64,000 nucleotides of DNA, taken from positions 1-64,000 of the forward strand of contig NZ_CAJHOF010000003.1 of assembly GCF_905120465.1 (NCBI RefSeq), read 5' to 3'. The notes below the pieces were generated by a model, which was not told the origin of the DNA, did not search any database, and was given only the letters and a program-made list of their open reading frames with translations. Numbering within the stretch: position 1 is the stretch's first letter; each line of letters starts with the position of its first letter. Position numbers and translations under genes: made by a program. This document shows positions 56,385 to 64,000 of this stretch, in pieces. This DNA comes from Campylobacter majalis. GTDB lineage: Bacteria; Campylobacterota; Campylobacteria; Campylobacterales; Campylobacteraceae.

Positions 56385-58583
56385 TCAAAATCTAACTATT
56401 TTTGCACCAAATCCACCCTGATTTGGCGGTGCATCGCAAAAATCCTTAACACTTGGATGCGTTTTTAAGAAATTTTTAACAGCCCACGCAAGACGTCCAG
56501 TGCCTATACCGTGATATACTATCACCTCTTCAAAACCCGTAACCAAACTATCACTAATAAATTTATCAAGCCTGTCTATAGCCTCATCAGATCTAAGTCC
56601 GTGCAAATCAAGCGTTACACTTGCATTTTGTGGTCGTTGGACTTTTAGGCTAACTTGTGCTTTTTGTATTTGGACTGGGTTGCCATTTTTACTTAGAGAA
56701 TTTAAAGGCACACGCATCTTTATGCCTTCGCTTTCTATCATGGCTTCAGTTTTATTTAAACTAAGCACGATACCTTTGACATTGCCGTATTTTACCCTAT
56801 CGCCGACATTTAAAATCTCGGTTTTTGAAATTTCAGGTTTTTTTATCTCTTTTTTTGCTTGATTTGCAGCGTTTATGGCTCGTTGTTTATCTTTTGTATC
56901 TTTTAAATTTACTGCCGCTTTTGCCTTGTTTATTGCGTCTAAATACTCTCTTTCTAAAGCCGAAATTGTCTCATTTATCTTTTTCTCTGCGACTTGTTTT
57001 TGATCTTTTAAGCTCTGTATTAAATCATCAAGCTTCATCTCTTTTTTACTAGTTTGTTCTAGTTTTTGTTTTAACTCACTCTCCAAATTTAATGTTTTAG
57101 TTATCATTTCGTTTAAATTTTGCTTATCAAGTCCGTATGCAACCTTTGCTTCATTTACAATATTTGAATGTATGCCATATCTTTGTGCCGTCTCAAATGC
57201 ATATGATTTTCCAATCGTTCCTTTTAAAAACTCATATTTTGGACGCTGCGTAATCTCATCATATAAAGCCGCAACCAACTCAACATCTTCATTTTTACTA
57301 AGTAGCATAGCTAGGCGTTTATGATGCGTTGTGATTATCATCTTTATATCGTTTTGACTTAATCTATTTATAAGCACAGAATAAAGCGAAGCCGCCTCTT
57401 CAAAATCCGTTCCAAGCTCTATCTCATCAACGCCTATGACAAGTGAGCGTTTGCTAAATAGTTTTGAAAAGCTTAGCATTCTACCAGCAAATGTTGATAT
57501 ATCGTTTTTGACATTTTGTGGATCTTCTATAATCGCATCAAATTCCTTAAACGAACCGATTTTTGATTTATTTGCGTTTATTTGCATAGGAAGCATATAT
57601 TTTGATAGCATCGCCGCTGTAATGATTGATTTTAGTAGCATAGATTTACCACCAGCATTTACACCAGTGATTAAAAGAACTTTTTTACTAAAATCTATAT
57701 TTATAAGTTTTGGATTTTTAAGTGCTGGATGTGCAAAACCAACAAGCTTAATCTCGTGAGAATTATCAGGCAAAATAAACTCATAATCCCTACTTCTAGC
57801 TAGTCTAACCCTAGCTTGATAGCTATCAAAAATGTCATAAGCTGTATTTAAAAATTTCAAAAATGCCAACGCCTTATTCATAACGCCGCTTAGTCGCTTT
57901 GCGTGTTCGTATATGACTAATTCTTTTTTATCCAGCAACTCGCTTTGTTCTTTTTTAAGCTTTTCTATCACGCTTGGCATTACGTAAAAATAGCCACCAG
58001 AGCTTCTAGCTACAACCACGCCTTTTAAGACATGATTAAATCCGCCGCGAACCAAAAGCGTTTCACTATCTTGAATATAATGCACCTGCGTATCTACAAG
58101 ATATGATGAGATATGCTTTGCATAAATTAGTTTTCTTAGTTCAATATCAATCTGTTTTTTTTTAATATTTATAGCTTGTTTTATCTGTATAAATCTGTCA
58201 TCAACGCTATCTTTTAGCTCGTCATCATCAAAACTAGCCGCCATGTCTTGCATATCGCCTTGTATGTCTATCTTATCAAGCCACTCACCAAGTTTGCCTT
58301 GAAATTTTAGACTTTTTAGATACAAAAAATACTTTATAATACTAGCAAACTCTGAAATTTCACCTATTGAAAGCACGGCCTGTTTGCTTAGTCTAATTAG
58401 CGTATCATCAAGGTTTGATATATTTTTTGGTGGGTCAAACAGATGTTTTGACAGCTCATCAATACAAGCAAAATGGACATTTCTATCACCTTGCATAGCT
58501 ATACTTTTAGGTCTAGAAAATAAAGAATTTAGCGTATCTATATACTCATTTAAATCTAATTTATTTAAAATTTCATCAGTCAT
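56385..58583 (-). CDS. mutS2: MutS2 family endonuclease/recombination inhibitor
   Basis: 732 aa. The MutS-like core and ATPase has Walker A GVNAGGKSMLL (about residues 311-321) and Walker B VIGVDEIELGTDFEE. A long coiled coil (490-580) precedes the KOW-like segment and the C-terminal Smr domain (LDLHGLRSDEAIDRL, VYHGIGTGRLAWAV). MutS2 suppresses homologous recombination in H. pylori and acts in ribosome rescue in Bacillus. Its start overlaps the preceding small gene by eight bases. Confidence 0.94.
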   Translation of the reverse strand: MTDEILNKLDLNEYIDTLNSLFSRPKSIAMQGDRNVHFACIDELSKHLFDPPKNISNLDDTLIRLSKQAVLSIGEISEFASIIKYFLYLKSLKFQGKLGEWLDKIDIQGDMQDMAASFDDDELKDSVDDRFIQIKQAINIKKKQIDIELRKLIYAKHISSYLVDTQVHYIQDSETLLVRGGFNHVLKGVVVARSSGGYFYVMPSVIEKLKKEQSELLDKKELVIYEHAKRLSGVMNKALAFLKFLNTAYDIFDSYQARVRLARSRDYEFILPDNSHEIKLVGFAHPALKNPKLINIDFSKKVLLITGVNAGGKSMLLKSIITAAMLSKYMLPMQINANKSKIGSFKEFDAIIEDPQNVKNDISTFAGRMLSFSKLFSKRSLVIGVDEIELGTDFEEAASLYSVLINRLSQNDIKMIITTHHKRLAMLLSKNEDVELVAALYDEITQRPKYEFLKGTIGKSYAFETAQRYGIHSNIVNEAKVAYGLDKQNLNEMITKTLNLESELKQKLEQTSKKEMKLDDLIQSLKDQKQVAEKKINETISALEREYLDAINKAKAAVNLKDTKDKQRAINAANQAKKEIKKPEISKTEILNVGDRVKYGNVKGIVLSLNKTEAMIESEGIKMRVPLNSLSKNGNPVQIQKAQVSLKVQRPQNASVTLDLHGLRSDEAIDRLDKFISDSLVTGFEEVIVYHGIGTGRLAWAVKNFLKTHPSVKDFCDAPPNQGGFGAKIVRF

Positions 58584-58923
58584 TTTCGCACTTGCTTATA
58601 GGAATTATTATGCCTCTTATCTCGGCTATTTCGGGCTTAGCCATAAATACAGCCGTGCCAAATTCATAGTTAAATTTTGCTTTACTTACATTATATTCGC
58701 CGCATTTTATGATCTTTTGCTGATTAAAATTTGCTAAAATTTTAATATTTTTCTCATTTTGGACATTGGTGCTACTCTCATAAAAATAAGCAAATCCCAC
58801 GCCAAAGATTATAAAAGCCGTTATAGTTGCTTTTAGTTTTTTACTCAACTTTTCATCTTTAATTGCCCAAAGTGCAACAATTAAAGCAAATAAGGCTATT
58901 ATTAACACTAGTGTTCTTACCAT
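58576..58923 (-). CDS. Hypothetical membrane protein, 115 aa
   Basis: Two N-terminal hydrophobic segments (about residues 3-20 and 32-49) are followed by a periplasmic-type domain with two cysteines (IIKCGEYNV and PISKCEND), possibly a disulfide. No family recognised beyond a conserved Campylobacter gene between murC and mutS2. Overlaps both neighbours by seven or eight bases. Confidence 0.75.
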   Translation of the reverse strand: MVRTLVLIIALFALIVALWAIKDEKLSKKLKATITAFIIFGVGFAYFYESSTNVQNEKNIKILANFNQQKIIKCGEYNVSKAKFNYEFGTAVFMAKPEIAEIRGIIIPISKCEND

Positions 58924-59228
58924 TTTAGCTCCTTTAGATCTTGTAAAATTTCCTTATAAAGCACTTGATTTGTCATCATTTTTTGTATTATTTTCTCTTT
59001 ATTATCAGCATTTAAACTCTGCTTAGTTAATGCTTTTAGACATAAATAAACGGCGTTTGGTATCATTGCTTGTATTTGAGTATCATTTAGAGTTTGATGT
59101 CTTGCTAGACATATTAATATATCTTTTTTGCCAGTGGCAATCAACGCCGAAATTTCATCATCATTTAAAGTGCCTGTTTGGATTATTTGTAATATCTCAT
59201 TTTCACTTTTACTTAAAATTTCACTCAC
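58917..59228 (-). CDS. Hypothetical helical protein, 103 aa
   Basis: Soluble, all-helical sequence with HEAT-like short repeats (LNDDEISALIATG, LNDTQIQAMIPNA, LNADNKEKIIQKM). No membrane segment or catalytic motif. Overlaps murC by four bases (ATGA) and the next gene by seven, so it belongs to the murC-mutS2 operon. Function unknown. Confidence 0.75.
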   Translation of the reverse strand: MSEILSKSENEILQIIQTGTLNDDEISALIATGKKDILICLARHQTLNDTQIQAMIPNAVYLCLKALTKQSLNADNKEKIIQKMMTNQVLYKEILQDLKELKW

Positions 59229-60532
59229 TTTTTACCCCTAAGCTGAACGCTAATATCTCCAGCACCAAAGCCTATAACAAGACCATTATCTAGCCTATGC
59301 TTCACACCATACTCATCTACAAACTCAATCGCATCATCTAAGCGTTGTATTTTGTCTGTAAAAATCGGTGTGTAAGATTTAAATTTCTCCTTCATATCCA
59401 CTTCTATCACGCTCTCTCCAGCCGCATAAACAGGTAGTATCACAAGCTCACTCACTCCATCAAAACACTTCGCAAACTCATCTATATTTGCTGATAGTCT
59501 CGTATATCGATGTGGCTGAAAAATCCCAACTATACGTGAAATTCCAAGCAATTTTGCATACTCAAACACAGATTTAAGTGTCGCTTTAATCTCTGTTGGA
59601 TGATGAGCATAATCATCAATTAAAATAAAATTTTTATCCGCTTTTAAAATGTCAAATCTTTTTTTAATTCCTTTATAATTTGCTAAATTTTGGCGAACCT
59701 GTTTTAATGGCAACTCATCAAGTGCCGCCAAAATCGCAAGTGAAGCGTCGATTGCTATATGCTCTCCCATGCCATAAGCTTCAAATTTACCCAAATTTTT
59801 TAAATTAAAACTCGTATAAGGCTCATAATCACGCACCACCATACTCATCTCAGTTATGTCCTTGCTAGGATATAATCTAATCGCATCAATCTTAAGTGTG
59901 CCTAAAAAATCATCTTCAGCATTAATAACACGCACTTTTGCACGCTCTAAAAAACCACGATAAGCCGCATGAAATTTAGCCAAATCATTATCATAATGCT
60001 CCATATGTTCAGGCTCTGCATTTGTTACAATAGCAAGGTATGGATTTGAGTTTAAAAAGCTACTATCGCTCTCATCAGCTTCAAACACGATATTTTGGCT
60101 ATTTTCATAACGCATATTTGAGCCAAACTGCTTTGAGATAGCACCTATTATCGCTGAGCCTTCTATCAAGCTTGAAAGCATCGCTGTGGTTGTGCTTTTA
60201 CCATGTGCTCCTGCTATAGCAAATACCTTTTTTTCATCTAAAACCATAGGCAAAGCCTCTTTTCTAGAAAGACACTCTATGCCTTTTTGTCTAGCAGTTA
60301 CTAGCTCGATATTGTCATCTTTAATGGCGGCTGAGTAGATGACAAAATCTTGATCTTTTATCGCATTTGCACAGTGTGGCGTGATAACCTCTATGCCCTC
60401 ATTTTGAAGCTGTCTTGTCGTCTTGCTCTCGGCAATGTCGCTACCGCTTATAGTGTAGCCTTTTTCATTTAAAAATCTTGCAATCGCACTAATACCAATT
60501 CCACCAATACCTATAAAATGAACTTTTTTCAA
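59225..60532 (-). CDS. murC: UDP-N-acetylmuramate-L-alanine ligase
   Basis: 435 aa Mur ligase adding L-alanine to UDP-MurNAc in peptidoglycan synthesis. The N-terminal Rossmann motif GIGGIGISAIA, the ATP site AGAHGKSTTTAML near residue 108, EADESDSSF and DDYAHHPTEIKA are intact. Leads the minus-strand run murC, two small genes, mutS2. Upstream it is divergent from the first rhodanese gene. Confidence 0.97.
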   Translation of the reverse strand: MKKVHFIGIGGIGISAIARFLNEKGYTISGSDIAESKTTRQLQNEGIEVITPHCANAIKDQDFVIYSAAIKDDNIELVTARQKGIECLSRKEALPMVLDEKKVFAIAGAHGKSTTTAMLSSLIEGSAIIGAISKQFGSNMRYENSQNIVFEADESDSSFLNSNPYLAIVTNAEPEHMEHYDNDLAKFHAAYRGFLERAKVRVINAEDDFLGTLKIDAIRLYPSKDITEMSMVVRDYEPYTSFNLKNLGKFEAYGMGEHIAIDASLAILAALDELPLKQVRQNLANYKGIKKRFDILKADKNFILIDDYAHHPTEIKATLKSVFEYAKLLGISRIVGIFQPHRYTRLSANIDEFAKCFDGVSELVILPVYAAGESVIEVDMKEKFKSYTPIFTDKIQRLDDAIEFVDEYGVKHRLDNGLVIGFGAGDISVQLRGKK

Positions 60533-60673
60533 AATTTTACCTTACATATTTATTATGTTATAAAAATTTTACGATTTTACCCAAATTATACTTATCATCT
60601 TTTAAAATACAAAAAATAGAATTCATTTAAGTTAGCTTTAGATAAAATTGTATGCAGTCAAAGGATTGATAGT

Positions 60674-61068
60674 ATGAAAAAACAATATTTATTAATTTGT
60701 TGTATTTGTTGTTTGTATAGCGATATAAAGATTGAAGAAGCAAATACACAAAATATCAGCAAACATACCCAGATTGTAGATGTCAGAATAGACGCTGAGC
60801 GTTGCGATATAGGCGTAGTTAAAGATGCCATTAATGCCAAATTTTCAATGGATAAAGATACAATGCTTAAAGAAATTTCATCTAAAATAGACATCTCAAA
60901 ACCATTTGCTTTGATTTGTAGAGGCGGACGAAGAAGTAAAGCGATAGCCAACTAATAGATAATAGTGATTTAAATATAACAGTTTTTGACGGTGGCATCA
61001 AGGCATTAATAAACAATGGATATGAGACGCAGCCTTATGATCATATGGATTGCATTTTTCCGTTTTGA
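60674..61068 (+). pseudogene. Frameshifted exported rhodanese-like gene (paralogue 1)
   Basis: The open frame from 60674 gives 93 residues with a short hydrophobic N terminus and the active-site loop ALICRGGRRS, then stops at 60955. Moving one base at about 60950 continues as LIDNSDLNITVFDGGIKALI and NGYETQPY to a stop at 61068, matching the C-terminal part of the two paralogues downstream. So the gene has lost one base. There is no homopolymer at the break, so this is unlikely to be phase variation. The 3' end overlaps the convergent tag gene by 28 bases. Confidence 0.82.
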
Positions 61069-61616
61069 CGCTTAAAACAATAGTTTAAGTGATCATCAAT
61101 TACACCTATAGCTTGCAAATATGCATAAACGCTAATCGAACCTAGAAATTTAAATCCACGTTTTTTTAAGTCCCTGGCTATGGTGTCACTTAAAGCGGTT
61201 TTAGCTGGTATATCGCAAATATCATCGTTATTATTAATGATTTGCTTGTGATTAACAAATCTCCAGATATACTCATAAAACGAACCAAACTCACTTTTTA
61301 CTTTTAAAAATGCTTTTGCATTGGCACTTAGTGATTTTAGTTTTAATCTATTTTTTAAAATTTTGTCATTTTGCATTAAAGAATTTACTTTTTCATCATC
61401 ATAATTTGCTAAAATCTTTGCATCAAATCCATCAAATGCCTCTCGCATTGCTTCTCGTTTTTTAAGCACAATATGCCAACTAAGCCCTGCTTGCATACTC
61501 TCAAGAATCAAATACTCAAAAAGCATATCATCGTCTTTACAAATCACGCCCCATTCATTATCATGGTAATTTTTATAAAGATCATCTTTTTCACACCATT
61601 TGCATCGTTTGTGCAT
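61041..61616 (-). CDS. tag: DNA-3-methyladenine glycosylase I
   Basis: 191 aa. It removes 3-methyladenine from alkylated DNA. The RCKWCEKDD start (zinc Cys), YHDNEWGV, LESMQAGLSW (catalytic Glu region) and the C-terminal SVYAYLQAIGVIDDHLNYC (zinc His and Cys) match Tag. It stands on the minus strand between the broken and intact rhodanese paralogues. Confidence 0.95.
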   Translation of the reverse strand: MHKRCKWCEKDDLYKNYHDNEWGVICKDDDMLFEYLILESMQAGLSWHIVLKKREAMREAFDGFDAKILANYDDEKVNSLMQNDKILKNRLKLKSLSANAKAFLKVKSEFGSFYEYIWRFVNHKQIINNNDDICDIPAKTALSDTIARDLKKRGFKFLGSISVYAYLQAIGVIDDHLNYCFKRQNGKMQSI

Positions 61617-61694
61617 TTTTTACCTTTAATATAGTTTATAATTTATCAAAACTTTAAAATTTTATCAAATTTTAATAAAAATTATATTACTTTT

Positions 61695-62099
61695 ATGGTT
61701 AAAAATTTTACACAAGGAGATAAAATGAAATACATTTTATCCATTTTTATATTTGTATCATTGGCTTTTTCACAAATCACAACGTTACCAGCTACTGTTG
61801 ATAATATTTCAAAAATACAACAAATAATAGACATAAGAACGCCAGAAGAATGGAGAGAAACTGGCATAATAGAAGGCGCACATACTTTAACATTGGTGCA
61901 AAACAAAGAGATTTTTTGGAACAAAATAATGTCTATGGTTGATACATCTAAACCTTTTGCTTTAATATGCAGAAGTGGTAAGAGAAGTGCATTAGCAGCA
62001 AAACTTATAGATAAAGAAAATTTAGACATTATAAATTTAGATGGCGGGATGAACTACTTAATCCACAACGGCTACAAAACCACCCCATACAAAGATTAA
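61695..62099 (+). CDS. Exported rhodanese-domain protein (paralogue 2)
   Basis: 134 aa (ATG at 61725 would give 124). The frame starts MVKNFTQGDKM, and the second Met (MKYILSIFIFVSLAFS) begins a clear signal peptide preceded by AAGGAG, so the ATG at 61725 is the better start. A small rhodanese domain follows with IIDIRTPEEWRETGII and the active loop ALICRSGKRSA holding the catalytic Cys. Probably a periplasmic sulfur carrier or redox protein. Two bases separate it from paralogue 3. Confidence 0.85.
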   Translation: MVKNFTQGDKMKYILSIFIFVSLAFSQITTLPATVDNISKIQQIIDIRTPEEWRETGIIEGAHTLTLVQNKEIFWNKIMSMVDTSKPFALICRSGKRSALAAKLIDKENLDIINLDGGMNYLIHNGYKTTPYKD

Positions 62100-62101
62100 A
62101 A

Positions 62102-62476
62102 ATGAAACTGTTTGCGATAATTAGCTTTTGTGTAAGTCTTGGCATGTGTGCGATCCAAACCCTTCCTGCAACTCCTGCAAACGTAAATATTTTTTCTCAA
62201 ATAGTAGATATTAGAATAGATATTGAACGTCAAGAAACCGGGATAATAAAAGACGCAAAATTGATAAAATTTAACAAAGACAAGAAAAACTTAATACGAG
62301 ATATTAATTTGCAAATTGATACATCAAAGCCATTTGCAATAATATGCAGAAGCGGACGCAAAAGTGCATTTGTAGCAGAATTAATCGATGCACCTGATTT
62401 AAATATTACTGTTTTAGATGGTGGCATGAAAAAACTAATTAATCACGGATATATCACAGCACCATATAAAGATTAG
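62102..62476 (+). CDS. Exported rhodanese-domain protein (paralogue 3)
   Basis: 124 aa. A signal peptide (MKLFAIISFCVSLGMC) precedes a rhodanese domain with IVDIRIDIERQETGII and active loop AIICRSGRKSA, and an ITVLDGGMKKLINHGY ending close to that of paralogue 2. The two are in tandem and presumably an operon. The end overlaps the convergent CinA-family gene by four bases. Substrate unknown. Confidence 0.85.
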   Translation: MKLFAIISFCVSLGMCAIQTLPATPANVNIFSQIVDIRIDIERQETGIIKDAKLIKFNKDKKNLIRDINLQIDTSKPFAIICRSGRKSAFVAELIDAPDLNITVLDGGMKKLINHGYITAPYKD

Positions 62477-63570
62477 TCAAAAAACAAATCATCTCTAAGT
62501 CCAAGCAACACACAATAAGCATGAAGCACACTTTGACTTCTGATATAATTGCGATCGCCTTTTAGATGCAATTTTTTTATGTCTAAATTGCCACTTTTAT
62601 CCATTGCACCAACATATACCATTCCAACTGGTTTTTCTTCGCTTCCTCCACCAGGACCAGCTACACCACTAATTGCAAGAGCAAAATCAGCATCACTTGA
62701 AGCTAACGCACCATTAAGCATACTTTGCATACATTCGCTACTAACTGCCCCATACGTTTGCAAAATTTCATTACTCACCCCAAGCCATTCTGATTTAATG
62801 CGATTAGCATACGTAACAAGTGAGCCGTCAAAAGCAGCAGAAACACCAGCAAATCTAGCAAAACTAGCAGCACACATACCAGCCGTGCATGACTCAGCAA
62901 AGGTGATTTTTAAGCCCTTTTGTATAAGTTTGTTTGCCATATATCTAACAATATCGCCATCATCTATAAATTTATTTGAAAATAAATTTTTAACAGCCAA
63001 CAAAAATCCACCAATGCTTCCAAATTTCTCACTCTCGCATCTTACAAGAACTAAATTTGGCAAAATTTCGCTTAACTCAATTTGCACCTTATACGGATCT
63101 AGTAGTGGCTCAAGTAGTATTTTTGCACTATTTAAATCCACATCATACAGATTAAAATACCTAATATCGCCACTAAAATCTATTAAAATTTCACTCATCT
63201 CATTACAAGAATTAGTCCTAATTAAATTAATATACGTTTGATTTAATCTAATTAAAAAACTTCCGTTTTTAAAATTTATAGCATTTTTTGCAGCTAAAGT
63301 ATTTTCATCTTTTAACTCAAGCACATCATCGCTAAGAGTGGCTAAAATTTTAGCCATTATGTCATAATTTTCACTACTTGCAACTATGCTTAATGCATCG
63401 ATATCTTGTATATGATTTTGCACTGCAAACAAAAGCTCATTTGATTTTTTTGAAACAAAAACAATCTCAGAAATTTCACCAAATTTCTCTTCATATCTAG
63501 CAAAAACATACTCTTTTAATGCCGTATTTATGCGTATATCATCGCCTAATATCATTAGCTTATGTCTCAT
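62473..63570 (-). CDS. CinA-family protein (PncC-type C-terminal domain)
   Basis: 365 aa. The C-terminal domain (about residues 210-360) is a full CinA/PncC nicotinamide-nucleotide amidase domain: TFAESCTAGMCAASFA, YANRIKSEWLGV and AISGVAGPGGGSEEKPVGMVY. The N-terminal half would correspond to the MoCF-like ADP-ribose pyrophosphatase domain of CinA but is much diverged and I see none of its usual motifs. It may deamidate NMN to NaMN in pyridine nucleotide recycling. Divergent from ileS. Confidence 0.82.
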   Translation of the reverse strand: MRHKLMILGDDIRINTALKEYVFARYEEKFGEISEIVFVSKKSNELLFAVQNHIQDIDALSIVASSENYDIMAKILATLSDDVLELKDENTLAAKNAINFKNGSFLIRLNQTYINLIRTNSCNEMSEILIDFSGDIRYFNLYDVDLNSAKILLEPLLDPYKVQIELSEILPNLVLVRCESEKFGSIGGFLLAVKNLFSNKFIDDGDIVRYMANKLIQKGLKITFAESCTAGMCAASFARFAGVSAAFDGSLVTYANRIKSEWLGVSNEILQTYGAVSSECMQSMLNGALASSDADFALAISGVAGPGGGSEEKPVGMVYVGAMDKSGNLDIKKLHLKGDRNYIRSQSVLHAYCVLLGLRDDLFFD

Positions 63571-63632
63571 ATTAACCCTTTTGCTTTTTGTGTAATTATA
63601 CCAAATTTAAGCCCCTTATAACAGAGTTTTAG

Positions 63633-64000
<368 letters not shown>

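Overview
The window is low-GC bacterial DNA from the Campylobacterota, almost certainly a Campylobacter other than C. jejuni/coli. The grounds are gene content and order. From memory, several blocks match C. jejuni synteny: the nusA/miaB/HP0268-like/mqnC/M16/recG block, mobA-pldA, rpsI-rplM-addA-addB-ccoNOQP, a membrane protein/kinase/regulator trio with carA, a DUF507 gene, motE-like, fliJ-like, purA and hisZ, and mutS2-murC. I cannot name the species. No rRNA, tRNA, CRISPR array or intact insertion sequence was seen.

Layout. 0.3-4.4 kb: miaB operon on the minus strand, divergent from nusA. 4.8-11 kb: NlpE-like lipoprotein, SPFH/NfeD pair, a histidine-rich lipoprotein, and mqnC, an M16 homologue and recG. 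11-13.7 kb: bioB, then an Rrf2 regulator and an NAD(P)-binding oxidoreductase whose promoter carries two matching operator-like palindromes. 13.9-18.3 kb: DUF4198 protein, TraT-like lipoprotein, mobA, pldA, YceI protein and nicotinate phosphoribosyltransferase. 18.5-20.1 kb: a methyltransferase split by a G10 tract (phase OFF as read). 20.2-25.7 kb: topA, a multi-cluster ferredoxin and rpsI/rplM. 25.8-35.4 kb: addA, addB and the cbb3 oxidase operon, including a 33-codon gene. 35.6-41.6 kb: a complete periplasmic [FeFe]-hydrogenase operon. 42.8-50.2 kb: two-component system, carA, motility-related genes, purA, hisZ. 50.2-56.3 kb: two GGDEF/EAL proteins, one of 1376 residues. 56.4-60.5 kb: mutS2 to murC. 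60.7-64 kb: three exported rhodanese paralogues (one frameshifted), tag, a CinA-family gene and the start of ileS.

How it fits together. The cbb3 oxidase and the [FeFe] hydrogenase (hydA, hydB, cytochrome b, hydG, hydE, hydF) sit next to each other, giving a hydrogen-to-quinone module beside a terminal oxidase. By recalled comparison with C. jejuni, the hydrogenase operon lies exactly between ccoN and the two-component genes that adjoin each other there, so it looks like an accessory insertion. Menaquinone synthesis by the futalosine route (mqnC) would supply the quinone. Accessory-looking elements are the phase-variable methyltransferase, the c-di-GMP proteins, the rhodanese cluster, the His-rich lipoprotein and three gene-free gaps that share a decayed repeat.
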